NCBI RefSeq assembly: GCF_036346875.1
Contig: NZ_CP107852.1
Coordinates: forward strand, 5,456,001-5,520,000
DNA from: Nocardia sp. NBC_00508
Lineage (GTDB): Bacteria > Actinomycetota > Actinomycetes > Mycobacteriales > Mycobacteriaceae
Length of the DNA stretch: 64,000 nt
Reading direction: 5' to 3'
Position 1 is the first letter of the stretch. Every line of letters starts with the position of its first letter. The notes under the pieces were generated by a model. It did not search any database. It was given only the letters and a program-made list of their open reading frames with translations, and was not told the DNA's origin. Shown piece after piece: positions 17,906-26,640 of the stretch. A program made the translations under genes and the position numbers.

Positions 17906-18742
17906 GTGAGTGAGACAGAAGCGCAGGCCGACTCTCAGCGGCCCTCGTCACCCAAGGACGCGTCGACGGTGATGCTGGTGCGTGACGGCGCCGATGGACC
18001 CGAGATCTTCCTGCAGCGCCGGGTGGGCGCCATGGCGTTCGCCGCGGGTATGACCGTGTTCCCGGGCGGCGGCGTCGACCTGACCGACGGCACCGCGGAG
18101 ATCGCTTGGGCCGGTCCCGAGCCCGCCTGGTGGGCCGAGCGATTCGCGACCACCCAGGCCAGGGCGAAGGCGTTGGTCTGCGCGGCCGTGCGGGAGACGT
18201 TCGAGGAATGCGGCGTGCTGCTGGCCGGTCCCACCGGCGACAGCGTCGTCTCCGACACCACCGGATACCGGGATGCCCGCGGCAGGCTGGAGCGCAGGGA
18301 ACTGTCGCTGGCGACGTTCCTCGCCGAGGAGAAGCTGGTGCTGCGCGCGGATCTGCTGCGGCCGTGGGCGAATTGGATCACGCCGGTGATCGAGCCGCGC
18401 CGCTACGACACCCGGTTCTTCGTCGCGGTGCTGCCGGAGGGGCAGCTCGCCGACGGCGCCACGTCGGAGGCGGCCGAGGTGCAGTGGAGTACTCCGGCCG
18501 AGGCGCTGGCGCGCTGGCGCTCCGGCACCGACGTGCTACTGCCGCCGACCTGGTCGCAGCTGGTCGCGCTCGGCGAGTTCGGTTCCACCGCCGACATCCT
18601 GGCCACGCAGCGGGCGATCGATCCGATCCAGCCGGTGCTGGACGACGTCGACGGCAGACAAGTGCTGTCCTTCCCGGACAACCAGCGCTATTTCGCCGAT
18701 CTGCCGGATGCCGGACGGCTCAAGGGCTCCGTACGTCCGTGA
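17906..18742 (+). CDS. NUDIX hydrolase
   Basis: A 278-residue NUDIX-superfamily protein corresponding to Rv3040c. It has a glycine-rich turn (FPGGGVDLTDG) and a Nudix helix core RETFEECGVLL, in which the REx2EE metal-binding residues are present. About 60 residues separate the two parts, an extended arrangement seen in CoA-pyrophosphatase-like family members. It should hydrolyse a nucleoside diphosphate linked to another group; the substrate is unknown. The GTG start is supported by the -10 element six bases upstream and by absence of a Shine-Dalgarno sequence. Its neighbour is the crotonase echA17, as in mycobacteria. Confidence 0.88.
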   Translation: MSETEAQADSQRPSSPKDASTVMLVRDGADGPEIFLQRRVGAMAFAAGMTVFPGGGVDLTDGTAEIAWAGPEPAWWAERFATTQARAKALVCAAVRETFEECGVLLAGPTGDSVVSDTTGYRDARGRLERRELSLATFLAEEKLVLRADLLRPWANWITPVIEPRRYDTRFFVAVLPEGQLADGATSEAAEVQWSTPAEALARWRSGTDVLLPPTWSQLVALGEFGSTADILATQRAIDPIQPVLDDVDGRQVLSFPDNQRYFADLPDAGRLKGSVRP

Positions 18743-18858
18743 GAGAGCAGGCGAGGCCACGGCGCGCCCTCGCGCACGACTGAGCCGGGTGCCCGCGAGG
18801 CGCGATGAGCGGCCATGCCGGTGTCCTGCCCGGTAGCGGCAAGGCCTTCGTTGATCGG

Positions 18859-18864
18859 TAGCGT
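18859..18864 (+). promoter_or_regulatory. -10 element (TAGCGT) of the leaderless crotonase gene
   Basis: The element lies 8 bases before the ATG at 18873, consistent with a leaderless transcript. Confidence 0.45.
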
Positions 18865-18872
18865 GGCCTCCC

Positions 18873-19649
18873 ATGGCCGAATTCGTGACCCTGGATCTGC
18901 CCGAGAGCGCTGCCGAGCGGCGCGTGGCCGTCCTCCGGATCGCCCGCTCGCCGATGAACCTGCTGAACGTGCAGCTGGCGCGGGAACTGGCCGAGGCGGC
19001 GGCCGCCGCGGCCGCCGACCCGCGTGTGGCCGCGGTGGTCGTGTACGGCGACGAGCGGGTGTTCTCGGCGGGCGACGATGTGGCCGAGCTATCCGGGCTC
19101 GGGGTGGATCAGGCCGGCGCCATGGCGGCCGATCTGCAGCGCGCCCTCGGGTGCCTGGCCAGGATTCCGCAGCCCACCGTGGCGGCGATCAGCGGTTACT
19201 GTCTCGGCGGCGGGCTGGAACTGGCCCTCGGCGCCGACCGCCGCGTCATCGGTGACAACGTCAAGCTGGGTCTGCCGCAGATCAAGGCGGGCCTGATCCC
19301 GCTCGCCGGCATCCGTCGGCTGTCCCTGCTGATCGGGCCGGGTCCGGCCAAGGATCTCGTCTACACCGGTCGTTTCGTCGAGCCGGACGAGGCGAAGGCG
19401 CTCGGTTTGGTCGACGAGGTCGTCGCGCCGGACGACGTCTACACCGCCGCGATGCGCTGGGCGCGCCAGTTCGAGGACGGCCCCGCCCGCGCGCTCGCGG
19501 GCGCAAAGGCGGTCTTCGAAGCCGGTCCGCACGGCCTCGATCGGGCCAGGACGGAGTGGTCCGCGCTGTTCACGACGGAGGATCGCCTGATCGGAACAGG
19601 TTCCTATCTGGCCAACGGTCCAGGGTCGGCCGAATTCGTGGGCCGATAG
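18873..19649 (+). CDS. echA17: Enoyl-CoA hydratase/isomerase (crotonase) family protein, EchA17-like
   Basis: A 258-residue crotonase with the oxyanion-hole segments FSAGDDVAEL and GYCLGGGLELALGADRR. It corresponds to Rv3039c by position between the NUDIX gene and a methyltransferase. The two catalytic glutamates of classical enoyl-CoA hydratase are not conserved by my alignment. The first, expected in G-x-P-E, reads GLPQ; the second aligns with Asp in AKDLVYTG. It may therefore catalyse another crotonase reaction or have lost hydratase activity; the alignment was done by eye. Leaderless start supported by TAGCGT eight bases upstream. Confidence 0.85.
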   Translation: MAEFVTLDLPESAAERRVAVLRIARSPMNLLNVQLARELAEAAAAAAADPRVAAVVVYGDERVFSAGDDVAELSGLGVDQAGAMAADLQRALGCLARIPQPTVAAISGYCLGGGLELALGADRRVIGDNVKLGLPQIKAGLIPLAGIRRLSLLIGPGPAKDLVYTGRFVEPDEAKALGLVDEVVAPDDVYTAAMRWARQFEDGPARALAGAKAVFEAGPHGLDRARTEWSALFTTEDRLIGTGSYLANGPGSAEFVGR

Positions 19650-19672
19650 CAGGCGTCAACTGGGGATTTGGG

Positions 19673-19678
19673 TAGGCT
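19673..19678 (+). promoter_or_regulatory. -10 element (TAGGCT) of a leaderless methyltransferase gene
   Basis: TAGGCT sits 8 bases before the ATG at 19687. Confidence 0.45.
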
Positions 19679-19686
19679 TGCCGACC

Positions 19687-20664
19687 ATGACGGTACGTTC
19701 CGACGACCCCGCGCCGAACCCGCACGCCACCGAGGCAGAGGTCGAAGCAGCGCTCAAGGATACGAAGCTGGCCCAGGTGCTCTACCACGACTGGGAAGCC
19801 GAGACCTATGACGACAAATGGTCCATTTCGTATGACGAGCGCTGTATCGAGTACGCCCGCGGGCGCTTCGACGCCGCGGTCGGTCCCGCCCCGCTGCCCT
19901 ACGACAAGGCGCTCGAACTGGGCTGCGGCACCGGCTTTTTTCTGCTGAACCTGATGCAGGCGGGCGTGGCGAAGTCCGGTTCGGTCACCGACCTCTCGCC
20001 GGGCATGGTGAAGGTCGCGCTGCGCAATGCGGAGAATCTCGGGCTGGACGTGGACGGCCGGGTCGCCGACGCGGAGACCATCCCCTACGAGGATGACACC
20101 TTCGATCTGGTGGTTGGCCATGCGGTGCTGCACCACATCCCCGACGTCGAGCTGGCGCTGAAGGAGTGCCTGCGCGTGCTCAAGCCGGGCGGCCGCTTCG
20201 TGTTCGCCGGCGAGCCGACCACGGTGGGCAACTTCTACGCACGCTGGCTGGGCCGGATCACCTGGCAGGCGGCCACCACGGTCACCAAGCTGCCGATGCT
20301 GCGCGACTGGCGGCGTCCGCAGGAGGAGCTGGACGAGTCCTCCCGGGCCGCCGCCCTGGAAGCGGTCGTCGACCTGCACACCTTCGATCCGAGTCGGCTG
20401 GAGGCGATGGCGCGCTCGGCGGGCGCTGTCGACGTGTCCGCCCAGACCGAGGAATTCGCCGCCGCGCTGTGGGGCTGGCCGGTGCGCACCTTCGAGGCGG
20501 CCGTGCCCGCCGAGAAGCTCACCTTGCGCTACCGGATGGCGATGTACCGCGCCTGGCTGGGTCTGAGCTGGGTGGACGAGAACGTCATGCGCCGCGTGGT
20601 TCCGCGCCAGTTCTTCTACAACGCCATGATCACCGGCGTGAAGCCAAGCGCCGCCGGAAAGTAG
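19687..20664 (+). CDS. Class I SAM-dependent methyltransferase (Rv3038c-like)
   Basis: A 325-residue cytosolic methyltransferase. Motif I is LELGCGTGFFLLNLMQAG, the acidic-loop region is VADAETIPYEDDTFDLVVGHAVLHHIPD, and LRVLKPGGRFVFAGEP is the family's post-IV strand. A C-terminal about 120 residues outside the core may bind the acceptor. It corresponds by order to Rv3038c. The acceptor is unknown; the position in the block containing the MGLP genes makes a glycolipid or polysaccharide role possible, but no direct evidence is visible. The ATG at 19687 is preferred to the upstream TTG because of the -10 element. Confidence 0.88.
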   Translation: MTVRSDDPAPNPHATEAEVEAALKDTKLAQVLYHDWEAETYDDKWSISYDERCIEYARGRFDAAVGPAPLPYDKALELGCGTGFFLLNLMQAGVAKSGSVTDLSPGMVKVALRNAENLGLDVDGRVADAETIPYEDDTFDLVVGHAVLHHIPDVELALKECLRVLKPGGRFVFAGEPTTVGNFYARWLGRITWQAATTVTKLPMLRDWRRPQEELDESSRAAALEAVVDLHTFDPSRLEAMARSAGAVDVSAQTEEFAAALWGWPVRTFEAAVPAEKLTLRYRMAMYRAWLGLSWVDENVMRRVVPRQFFYNAMITGVKPSAAGK

Positions 20665-20884
20665 TGGTTCGCGATCCCGATCGCGATCGCATCGCCCACC
20701 TCGGCGGCACGGTCGGTGCCGCTACGGTGGGCGAGTGCGAGCCCATGTCGCCGTTTCCGCTTCGGAATCTGGAGATGGAACACCGCGGGAACGGTGACCG
20801 GACGAAGTCTTGCAGCAACGCCACCAGCACGATCGCGATTGCCGGGCGAGCCGATTCGGTGCACAGGCCGGTGGGGAATCGGTA

Positions 20885-22096
20885 GTGGGCTATCGCTTTA
20901 CCCGCGATGACGTCGGGTACCTGGGCAGCGCGACCGGTCGGGCCGCGCTGGCCGAGGTGGATCGACTGGCCCTGACCCCCGCATCCCTGCTGAAGAATCT
21001 CGAGCAGGTGCGCCGCGCCCACGGTGACCGGGCCGCGGCTCTGGTCGAGACGGTCCGGCTGCGCCGCCGAGCTACCGCCAAACTCGCCGGCGCGGAAGAA
21101 TGGCTGTTCACCGACGACGCCCTGCAGCAGGCGACCCCCACCGCCGTCGCCCGGCACCGGGCCGCGCGCTTGGCCGGACGGGCGGTGCACGACGTAACCT
21201 GCTCGATCGGCGCGGAACTCGTCGAGCTGGCCCGGGTGTGCCCGGCTGTGGTGGGCAGCGATCTGGACGAGGTGCGGCTCGCCATTGCCGCGCACAACCT
21301 GGGGCAGCGCTGGTTTCCGGTAGGGGAATCGGGTGCGTCCGTCGCCGGTTCGCCAGCGCGGAACGTGGTGCTGGCCAAGGCGGACGCGCTGCGCCCGAGC
21401 AGCAGCGACACTGTCGTCATCGCTGACCCGGCGCGGCGTGCCGACGGCCGGCGTACCCACGACCCGGCGAAGTTGCAGCCGCCGCTGCCGGACCTGCTCA
21501 CGGCCTATCAGGGGCGCGATCTGGCCGTGAAATGCGCTCCCGGATTGGATTTCGACCGCCTGGACTGGTCCGGTGAGATCGAGGTCGATTCCCTGGACGG
21601 CGCGGTGCGCGAGGCCTGCCTGTGGTCCCCAGGACTTGCCGAACCCGGTGTCACCCGTCGTGCCACGGTGATCTCCTCCACGGGCGTCGCTTGGACCATC
21701 ACCGATGCCGAACCCGACACTATCGATGAGCGCGCGCCAGGGGACTGGATCATCGACCCTGACGGCGCCGTCGTGCGCGCCGGTCTCGTGCGTCATTACG
21801 CCGCGAAACACGGCCTGTGGCAATTGGATCCGCGCATCGCCTATCTCACCGGCGACACGGTCCCCGCGGGCGTGCGCGGCTTCCGGATTCTCGACCGCAT
21901 AGACTTCCGCGAGAAATCCTTGCGCGCCGAACTCCATCGCCGCGACTGTGGCCCCCTCGAAATCCTCACTCGCGGCGTCGACATCGACCCCGATGCCCTG
22001 CGCGCCCGCATGAAACTCCGCGGTAGCCGGTCTCACACTCTCGTCATCACCCGCATAGGCCGTGCCGCCACCGCCTTTCTCTGCGCCACCCCTTGA
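20885..22096 (+). CDS. SAM-dependent methyltransferase, THUMP-like C-terminus (Rv3037c-like)
   Basis: About 403 residues. The Rossmann-type SAM site reads VHDVTCSIGAELVELA, followed by GSDLDEVRLAIAAHN and IADPARRADGRR, a DPxR-type catalytic loop. The C-terminal part ends in RGSRSHTLVITRIG, typical of THUMP-like proteins grouped with Rv3037c. Rv3037c has been discussed as an MGLP methyltransferase candidate, but the fold also suits RNA methylation; I cannot decide. The GTG at 20885 is chosen because upstream residues to the ATG at 20810 look non-homologous. In the 220-base gap before it, TACGGT (20723-20728) precedes a possible 20-codon leader frame starting at GTG 20735. Confidence 0.8.
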   Translation: MGYRFTRDDVGYLGSATGRAALAEVDRLALTPASLLKNLEQVRRAHGDRAAALVETVRLRRRATAKLAGAEEWLFTDDALQQATPTAVARHRAARLAGRAVHDVTCSIGAELVELARVCPAVVGSDLDEVRLAIAAHNLGQRWFPVGESGASVAGSPARNVVLAKADALRPSSSDTVVIADPARRADGRRTHDPAKLQPPLPDLLTAYQGRDLAVKCAPGLDFDRLDWSGEIEVDSLDGAVREACLWSPGLAEPGVTRRATVISSTGVAWTITDAEPDTIDERAPGDWIIDPDGAVVRAGLVRHYAAKHGLWQLDPRIAYLTGDTVPAGVRGFRILDRIDFREKSLRAELHRRDCGPLEILTRGVDIDPDALRARMKLRGSRSHTLVITRIGRAATAFLCATP

Positions 22097-22304
22097 CACT
22101 GAGGGTGCGTTGCTCCCCGAACACGCCTTTCGTCCAACCGGCCGGATCCACGGTCGGCAGGGGGACCTGTGGCGCGACGCCAACGGCCGAATCGTTTACC
22201 CGAAGGGGCGGATCGCGGATAGTGCGACGCCGCCGGGCGCACGGCATGGCCCGCGGGGTAACCGGCTGCGATAACGGTTGTCTGAATCTCGGGTCGGCGG
22301 GTGG

Positions 22305-23603
22305 CTATTCCGGCTTGAAGGCGAAGATCTCGCCGATGCGGGTAGCGACAACGACTTCGCCCTTGGCGCCGACGGACGTGCCTGTGGTGGTGCCCTGCGC
22401 GCCGGGAAGTACATCGGAATCGACGGTGGCGCCGGTCTGGGTGTCGAAGGTGACAAGGTTCAGGCCGTCGCCGATCACGGCGGTGGTGTAGCCGGTGTCG
22501 CCCGCGGTCTGCACCGGGGTACCGCGCAACGCGAGATCCTTACGCTCCCAGACCTTTTCGACGGCATCGCCCTTGTCGCGCAGCGCGAGCAGGTAACCGT
22601 CGTCGCCGGACGGGATGATCAGGCCGTCGCTGGAGACCGAGATACCGCCGCGCGGCGTCCAGTCCAGCCGATGGACCCACTTGGCCCGCCCGTCGGCGGT
22701 GTCGAGCGCGATCAGGCGGTTGCTGTTGTCGCCGACGTAGAGGGTGCCGCCGTCCGCGGAGAGGGCGGGGCTGGTCGCGCTACCGCGTTCCAGCAGGTCC
22801 GCGCTCCATTCCCGCTCGATCTCGCCGTCGGCGTAGCGCAGCGCGACCAGCACCGCGGCGGGCTTGCCCGGCTGCCACAACGTGACGTAGAAGCGGCCGC
22901 TCGATGTATCGATGGGGGAGATGTTCGCGACCGGGCACTGCGGTCCCCCGGCGGCGCAGTCGTCCAGTCCCTGCCCGGCGGCGGGCCAGGTGAGACCCGC
23001 GTTCGCGAGGAAATCCGGTTCGCCGAGCAGCTGCACGGTCGGCACCACGCGCTCGCCGGTCTGCCGCGACAATACGTCGACCTGACCGGATTGGGTGACC
23101 GTCACAAGCTTTCCGTCGCCGGTGAACTGCACCGAGACCGGCGTACCGGCGACCGGTGTGCTCCACCGTGGCTGCCCCAGATAGTTGAACGCGTTCACCT
23201 TGCTGTCGTCGCCGACGTAGACATTGGTCATGGCGTCGACGGCCGAGGGGGAAGAGATCGCGCTCGGGCCCAGCGCATTGCAGAACCGTTTGCGCCCGGT
23301 GGCCATCTGGAAGGTGAAGATCGAGCAGTTCGGCAGCCGCGTGGTGACGAACATCTGGCCGTCGGGACCGAGCGTGATCGGCTCCGCGACCGGCCCGCCG
23401 ATCGGGCGCGACCAGCTCAGCGCGAGCTTCCGCGAGCCGGTGACCGGACTGGTGGCGCTGTTGCGGCCGTCGTGGTAGGCGCCGGTCCAGCCTTTGCCCG
23501 AACCGACGGTGATGTCGTCGACATCGGTGCCGCAGCCGGTCAAGGCCAGCGCGGCGACCGCGACCAGCACGGCAGCGGCACGCTTCCGGGACGGTCGCCA
23601 CAT
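22305..23603 (-). CDS. PQQ-type beta-propeller lipoprotein (Rv3035-like)
   Basis: A 432-residue exported lipoprotein with signal peptide RKRAAAVLVAVAALALTGC and a lipobox LTGC. The mature part consists of repeated outer-propeller blades (VYVGDDSKVNAFNYLG, LYVGDNSNRLIALDTADG, LVTFDTQTG), typical of PQQ/quinoprotein-like beta-propellers such as BamB and Rv3035. Such proteins are usually scaffolds or sensors; no PQQ ligands are evident. It is divergent from the acyltransferase at 23892, leaving a 288-base shared upstream region in which no clear operator was found. The ATG at 23603 is chosen because it places the positively charged n-region directly before the hydrophobic segment. Confidence 0.85.
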   Translation of the reverse strand: MWRPSRKRAAAVLVAVAALALTGCGTDVDDITVGSGKGWTGAYHDGRNSATSPVTGSRKLALSWSRPIGGPVAEPITLGPDGQMFVTTRLPNCSIFTFQMATGRKRFCNALGPSAISSPSAVDAMTNVYVGDDSKVNAFNYLGQPRWSTPVAGTPVSVQFTGDGKLVTVTQSGQVDVLSRQTGERVVPTVQLLGEPDFLANAGLTWPAAGQGLDDCAAGGPQCPVANISPIDTSSGRFYVTLWQPGKPAAVLVALRYADGEIEREWSADLLERGSATSPALSADGGTLYVGDNSNRLIALDTADGRAKWVHRLDWTPRGGISVSSDGLIIPSGDDGYLLALRDKGDAVEKVWERKDLALRGTPVQTAGDTGYTTAVIGDGLNLVTFDTQTGATVDSDVLPGAQGTTTGTSVGAKGEVVVATRIGEIFAFKPE

Positions 23604-23891
23604 GGAAGTAGCCAGTACGCCGCCGCTTCGCACCTGCCGCACTCCTGTCACCGTTTTGCTCGCACGAGACCGAAAAGTGTCGAACCGCGTCCGGCGGAAC
23701 GGTCGTCGCACCGGCGGGTTCGCCGTCGCCGTCGCCGGCGCACGAGTCACTGTACGGGAGGCCCGTTCGGGGGTGAACGAGTCCCGTCGTTGTCGTCGCG
23801 GGTGCTCGTCACGGTGCTGGTCGCGAGCGATAGGCTCTATCCGTCGCCGAGGCGGGCGGCAGCCGGTAGTACCACGACAGGAGAACCGTTC

Positions 23892-24641
23892 GTGACGAGC
23901 ATGTGGGGCGCGCCGTTGCGCTCGCGCTGGCGGGGTTCGCGCCGCCGGGATCCGCGGCAGGCGCGATTTCTGACGCTGGCGTCGCTGCGCTGGGTGCTCG
24001 CGAACCGGGCGTATACGCCCTGGTATCTGGTGCGCTACTACCGGCTGTTCAAGTTCCGCCTGGCCAACCCGCACATCGTGCTGCGCGGCATGGTGTTCCT
24101 CGGCCGCCGGGTGGAGATCCACGCGACGCCGGAGCTGGCCCGGATGGAGATCGGGCGCTGGGTGCACATCGGCGACGGCAACGCGATCCGCTGCCACGAG
24201 GGTTCGCTGCGCATCGGCGACAAGGTGGTGTTCGGCAAGGACAACGTCGTCAACACCTACCTCGACATCGAGATCGGCGAATCGACGCTGGTCGCGGACT
24301 GGTGCTACATCTGCGACTTCGACCACAAGATGGACGACATCACCCTGCCGATCAAGGACCAGGGCATCGTGAAGAGCCCGGTCCGCATCGGCCCCGATAC
24401 CTGGATCGCCGCCAAGGTGACCGTGCTGCGTGAGACCCGCGTCGGCCGCGGCTGCGTGCTCGGCGCGCACGCGGTGGTCAAGGGCGACATCCCGGACTAC
24501 AGCATCGCCGTCGGCGCACCGGCCAAGGTGGTCAAGAACCGCAAGGCGGCCTGGGAGGCGGGCGCCGAAGAACGCGCCAAATACCTTGCGGCCCTGGAGG
24601 ACATCGCCCGCAAGAAGAACGGCGCCACCCAGACCGCATAA
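23892..24641 (+). CDS. Left-handed beta-helix (hexapeptide) acyltransferase (Rv3034c-like)
   Basis: 249 residues. The central part shows the isoleucine-patch hexapeptide rhythm (IGRWVHIGDGNAIRCHEGSLRIGDKVVFG, then IGPDTWIAAKVTVLRETRVGRGCVLGAHAVV, ending AVGAPAKVV), the signature of trimeric CoA-dependent O-acetyltransferases. The N-terminus is basic and aromatic (WVLANRAYTPWYLVRYYRL), suggesting membrane association. It corresponds to Rv3034c, within the MGLP gene region, so acylation of a sugar in that polysaccharide is plausible (inference). The GTG start is fixed by AGGAGAA about seven bases upstream. Confidence 0.85.
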   Translation: MTSMWGAPLRSRWRGSRRRDPRQARFLTLASLRWVLANRAYTPWYLVRYYRLFKFRLANPHIVLRGMVFLGRRVEIHATPELARMEIGRWVHIGDGNAIRCHEGSLRIGDKVVFGKDNVVNTYLDIEIGESTLVADWCYICDFDHKMDDITLPIKDQGIVKSPVRIGPDTWIAAKVTVLRETRVGRGCVLGAHAVVKGDIPDYSIAVGAPAKVVKNRKAAWEAGAEERAKYLAALEDIARKKNGATQTA

Positions 24642-24822
24642 ACGGGCACCGCCGGAGGGATTGGTCCGCGTGCGACAGCGTCAGCCGCACCTATGACACA
24701 GCCCGTACCAGTTCGTTTGCTGCCCTGCGCCCGGCTGAGCGATGGCGAGGAGCCGCGTGGGGCTGGCCTGGGCGCAGGTCGGGAAGCGCCGGCGAGACCA
24801 GTCGGCTGACGGCAGAGGCGGG

Positions 24823-24828
24823 TAGGTT
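24823..24828 (+). promoter_or_regulatory. -10 element (TAGGTT) of the leaderless DUF1697 gene
   Basis: Six bases separate TAGGTT from the ATG at 24835. Confidence 0.5.
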
Positions 24829-24834
24829 CGCGGT

Positions 24835-25380
24835 ATGAACGCCTACGCCGCACTCTTGCGCGGGATCATGCCGAGCAATCCGAACATGAGCAACGCGAAG
24901 TTGCGGGCGGTGTTCGAATCACTCGGGTTCGAGGACGTCGCGTCGGTGCTCGCCAGCGGCAATATCGTGTTCCGCAGCGCGGACACCGATGTCCCCGCGC
25001 TGGAGGAGCGCATCCAGGAGGCGCTGATCCGGGGACTCGGGATCGGCGGCGGCACGATCATCCGCAGCTACGAGGAACTGCGTGCACTGCTGGACACCGA
25101 CCCGTTTCCCGGGCTGACGCACGGGCGGGGGACCTATCTGATCGCGACGTTCCTCAAAGACACCGCCACGCCACCGGACACGTTGCCCGAACAACCCGAC
25201 CCGCTCACCCGGATCGTCGGCTACGACAAGGCCGCGCGCGCCTTCCTCGCGGTGATCGACAACAGCGATCCGGGCAAGACACCGGACTTCATGGCCTGGC
25301 TGGACAGGACGTACGGCAAGGACATCACCACCCGCACCTGGCTCACCGTCGAGCGCATCGCCAAGAAGATCGAAAAATGA
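24835..25380 (+). CDS. DUF1697 family protein
   Basis: A 181-residue soluble protein. The opening Y-A-A-L-L-R-G-I, then N-x-x-M-x-x-L-R and SVLASGNIVFRS, and the closing RTWLTVERIAKKI identify DUF1697, a family without an established function. It is convergent with the glycosyltransferase gene, only 6 bases apart. It is not in the mycobacterial order I remember at this point (Rv3034c/Rv3032), so it is probably an insertion. The start is supported by the -10 element six bases upstream. Confidence 0.88.
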   Translation: MNAYAALLRGIMPSNPNMSNAKLRAVFESLGFEDVASVLASGNIVFRSADTDVPALEERIQEALIRGLGIGGGTIIRSYEELRALLDTDPFPGLTHGRGTYLIATFLKDTATPPDTLPEQPDPLTRIVGYDKAARAFLAVIDNSDPGKTPDFMAWLDRTYGKDITTRTWLTVERIAKKIEK

Positions 25381-25386
25381 CCGCGG

Positions 25387-26640
25387 CTATTCCGGATCGC
25401 GTTCCGGCAGCGGACGTTCGACGATGGTCGGGCGGCCCAGCGGGTTGCGCACACGTCGCTTGGCGGAGTGGTACACCTGGGCGGTTTCCGCGGCCACCAC
25501 GTCCCACGCGAAATCGGCTGTGAGCCGTTCCCGGGCGGCGTAGGCCCGCTGCTGCGCGGCGGCCGGGTCGTCGAGGGTGGCGCGGACCGCCTCGACGAGG
25601 CCGTCCACGTCCGCGGGTGCGAAGGAGGCGCCGGTGACGCCATCGATCACGGCCTCGCCGAGGCCGCCCGCGGTCGAGGTGATCAGCGGAGTACCCGCGG
25701 CGGCCGCCTCCAAGGCGACGATGCCGAAGGGCTCGTACCGGCTGGGCAGCACGATCGCGTCGGCGCCGTGCAGCCAGCCGAGCAGTTCCTCGTGGTCGAG
25801 CTGCCCGGTGAAGGTCACCGCGCGGGCGACCCGGTGCACCCGGGCGCGTTCACGCAGCCACTCGAACTGGGTGCCGACACCGGCGACGGTCAGGGTGGTG
25901 CCCGGGTGGGCGCGGCGGATACGCGGCAGCGCCGCGATCGCGTCCTGCACACCCTTCTCGTACTCCAGCCTGCCCACGTACAGCAGCCGCGGCGGACCGC
26001 TGCGCGGCGAGCGTGGACGGAAGGTCCAGGCGCCCACGTCGATTCCGTTGCGGATCACCGTCATCGGGATCCGCTCCGGACCGTAGAGCCGCTCCACCTC
26101 GTCCTGCATGGACGCCGAGCAGGTGATCAGGGCGTCGGATTCGTTGGCCAGCCACCACTCGACCGAATGCACCTGCTGGTTGACCTTGCCCGCGACCCAG
26201 CCGCTGTGCCGTCCGGCCTCGGTGGCGTGGATGGTCGACACCAGCGGCACGTCGAAGTACTCGGCCAGCGCGATGCCGGGGTGCGCGACCAGCCAGTCGT
26301 GCGCGTGCACCACGTCGGGCGTCCAGCCGTCGCCGATTCCCGGCTTGCCGAGGGCGATGCCGGCGCGCACCATCGCGTGGCCCATGGCCAGCGTCCAGGC
26401 GAGCATATCCTCGCCGAAGTCGAACACCGGCGGGTCTTCCGCGACGGCGACCACCAGCACGCCTTCGGCGATGAAGGAGTGCGTCGGATGGGTCGAGGAG
26501 TCGGTGCCGGAGGGGCGCCGGGACAGGACGACCACCTCGTGGCCCGCCCGGGCCAGTTCGACAGCGAGGTGATGCACGTGTCTGCCGAGCCCGCCGACGA
26601 CGACCGGCGGGTACTCCCACGACACCATCAAAATCTTCAT
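25387..26640 (-). CDS. GT4/GT5-type glycosyltransferase (Rv3032-like alpha-glucan/MGLP synthase)
   Basis: A 417-residue GT-B glycosyltransferase. The N-terminal donor/acceptor loop reads MVSWEYPPVVVGGLGRHVHHL, as in glycogen synthases and Rv3032. The C-terminal domain has LLYVGRLEYEKGV, VLPSRYEPFGIVALEAAAAGTPLI and GGLGEAV, the nucleotide-sugar site with the EX7E pair. Rv3032 has been assigned alpha-1,4-glucosyl chain elongation in methylglucose lipopolysaccharide and glycogen synthesis. The ATG overlaps the stop of the GH57 gene by 4 bases (ATGA), implying translational coupling and a shared pathway. Confidence 0.92.
   Translation of the reverse strand: MKILMVSWEYPPVVVGGLGRHVHHLAVELARAGHEVVVLSRRPSGTDSSTHPTHSFIAEGVLVVAVAEDPPVFDFGEDMLAWTLAMGHAMVRAGIALGKPGIGDGWTPDVVHAHDWLVAHPGIALAEYFDVPLVSTIHATEAGRHSGWVAGKVNQQVHSVEWWLANESDALITCSASMQDEVERLYGPERIPMTVIRNGIDVGAWTFRPRSPRSGPPRLLYVGRLEYEKGVQDAIAALPRIRRAHPGTTLTVAGVGTQFEWLRERARVHRVARAVTFTGQLDHEELLGWLHGADAIVLPSRYEPFGIVALEAAAAGTPLITSTAGGLGEAVIDGVTGASFAPADVDGLVEAVRATLDDPAAAQQRAYAARERLTADFAWDVVAAETAQVYHSAKRRVRNPLGRPTIVERPLPERDPE

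Noticed and set aside
20735..20797. Possible 20-codon leader peptide before the Rv3037c-like gene
   Set aside because: A TACGGT box and GTG fit a leaderless start, but there is no composition or conservation evidence; only mentioned in the gene entry.
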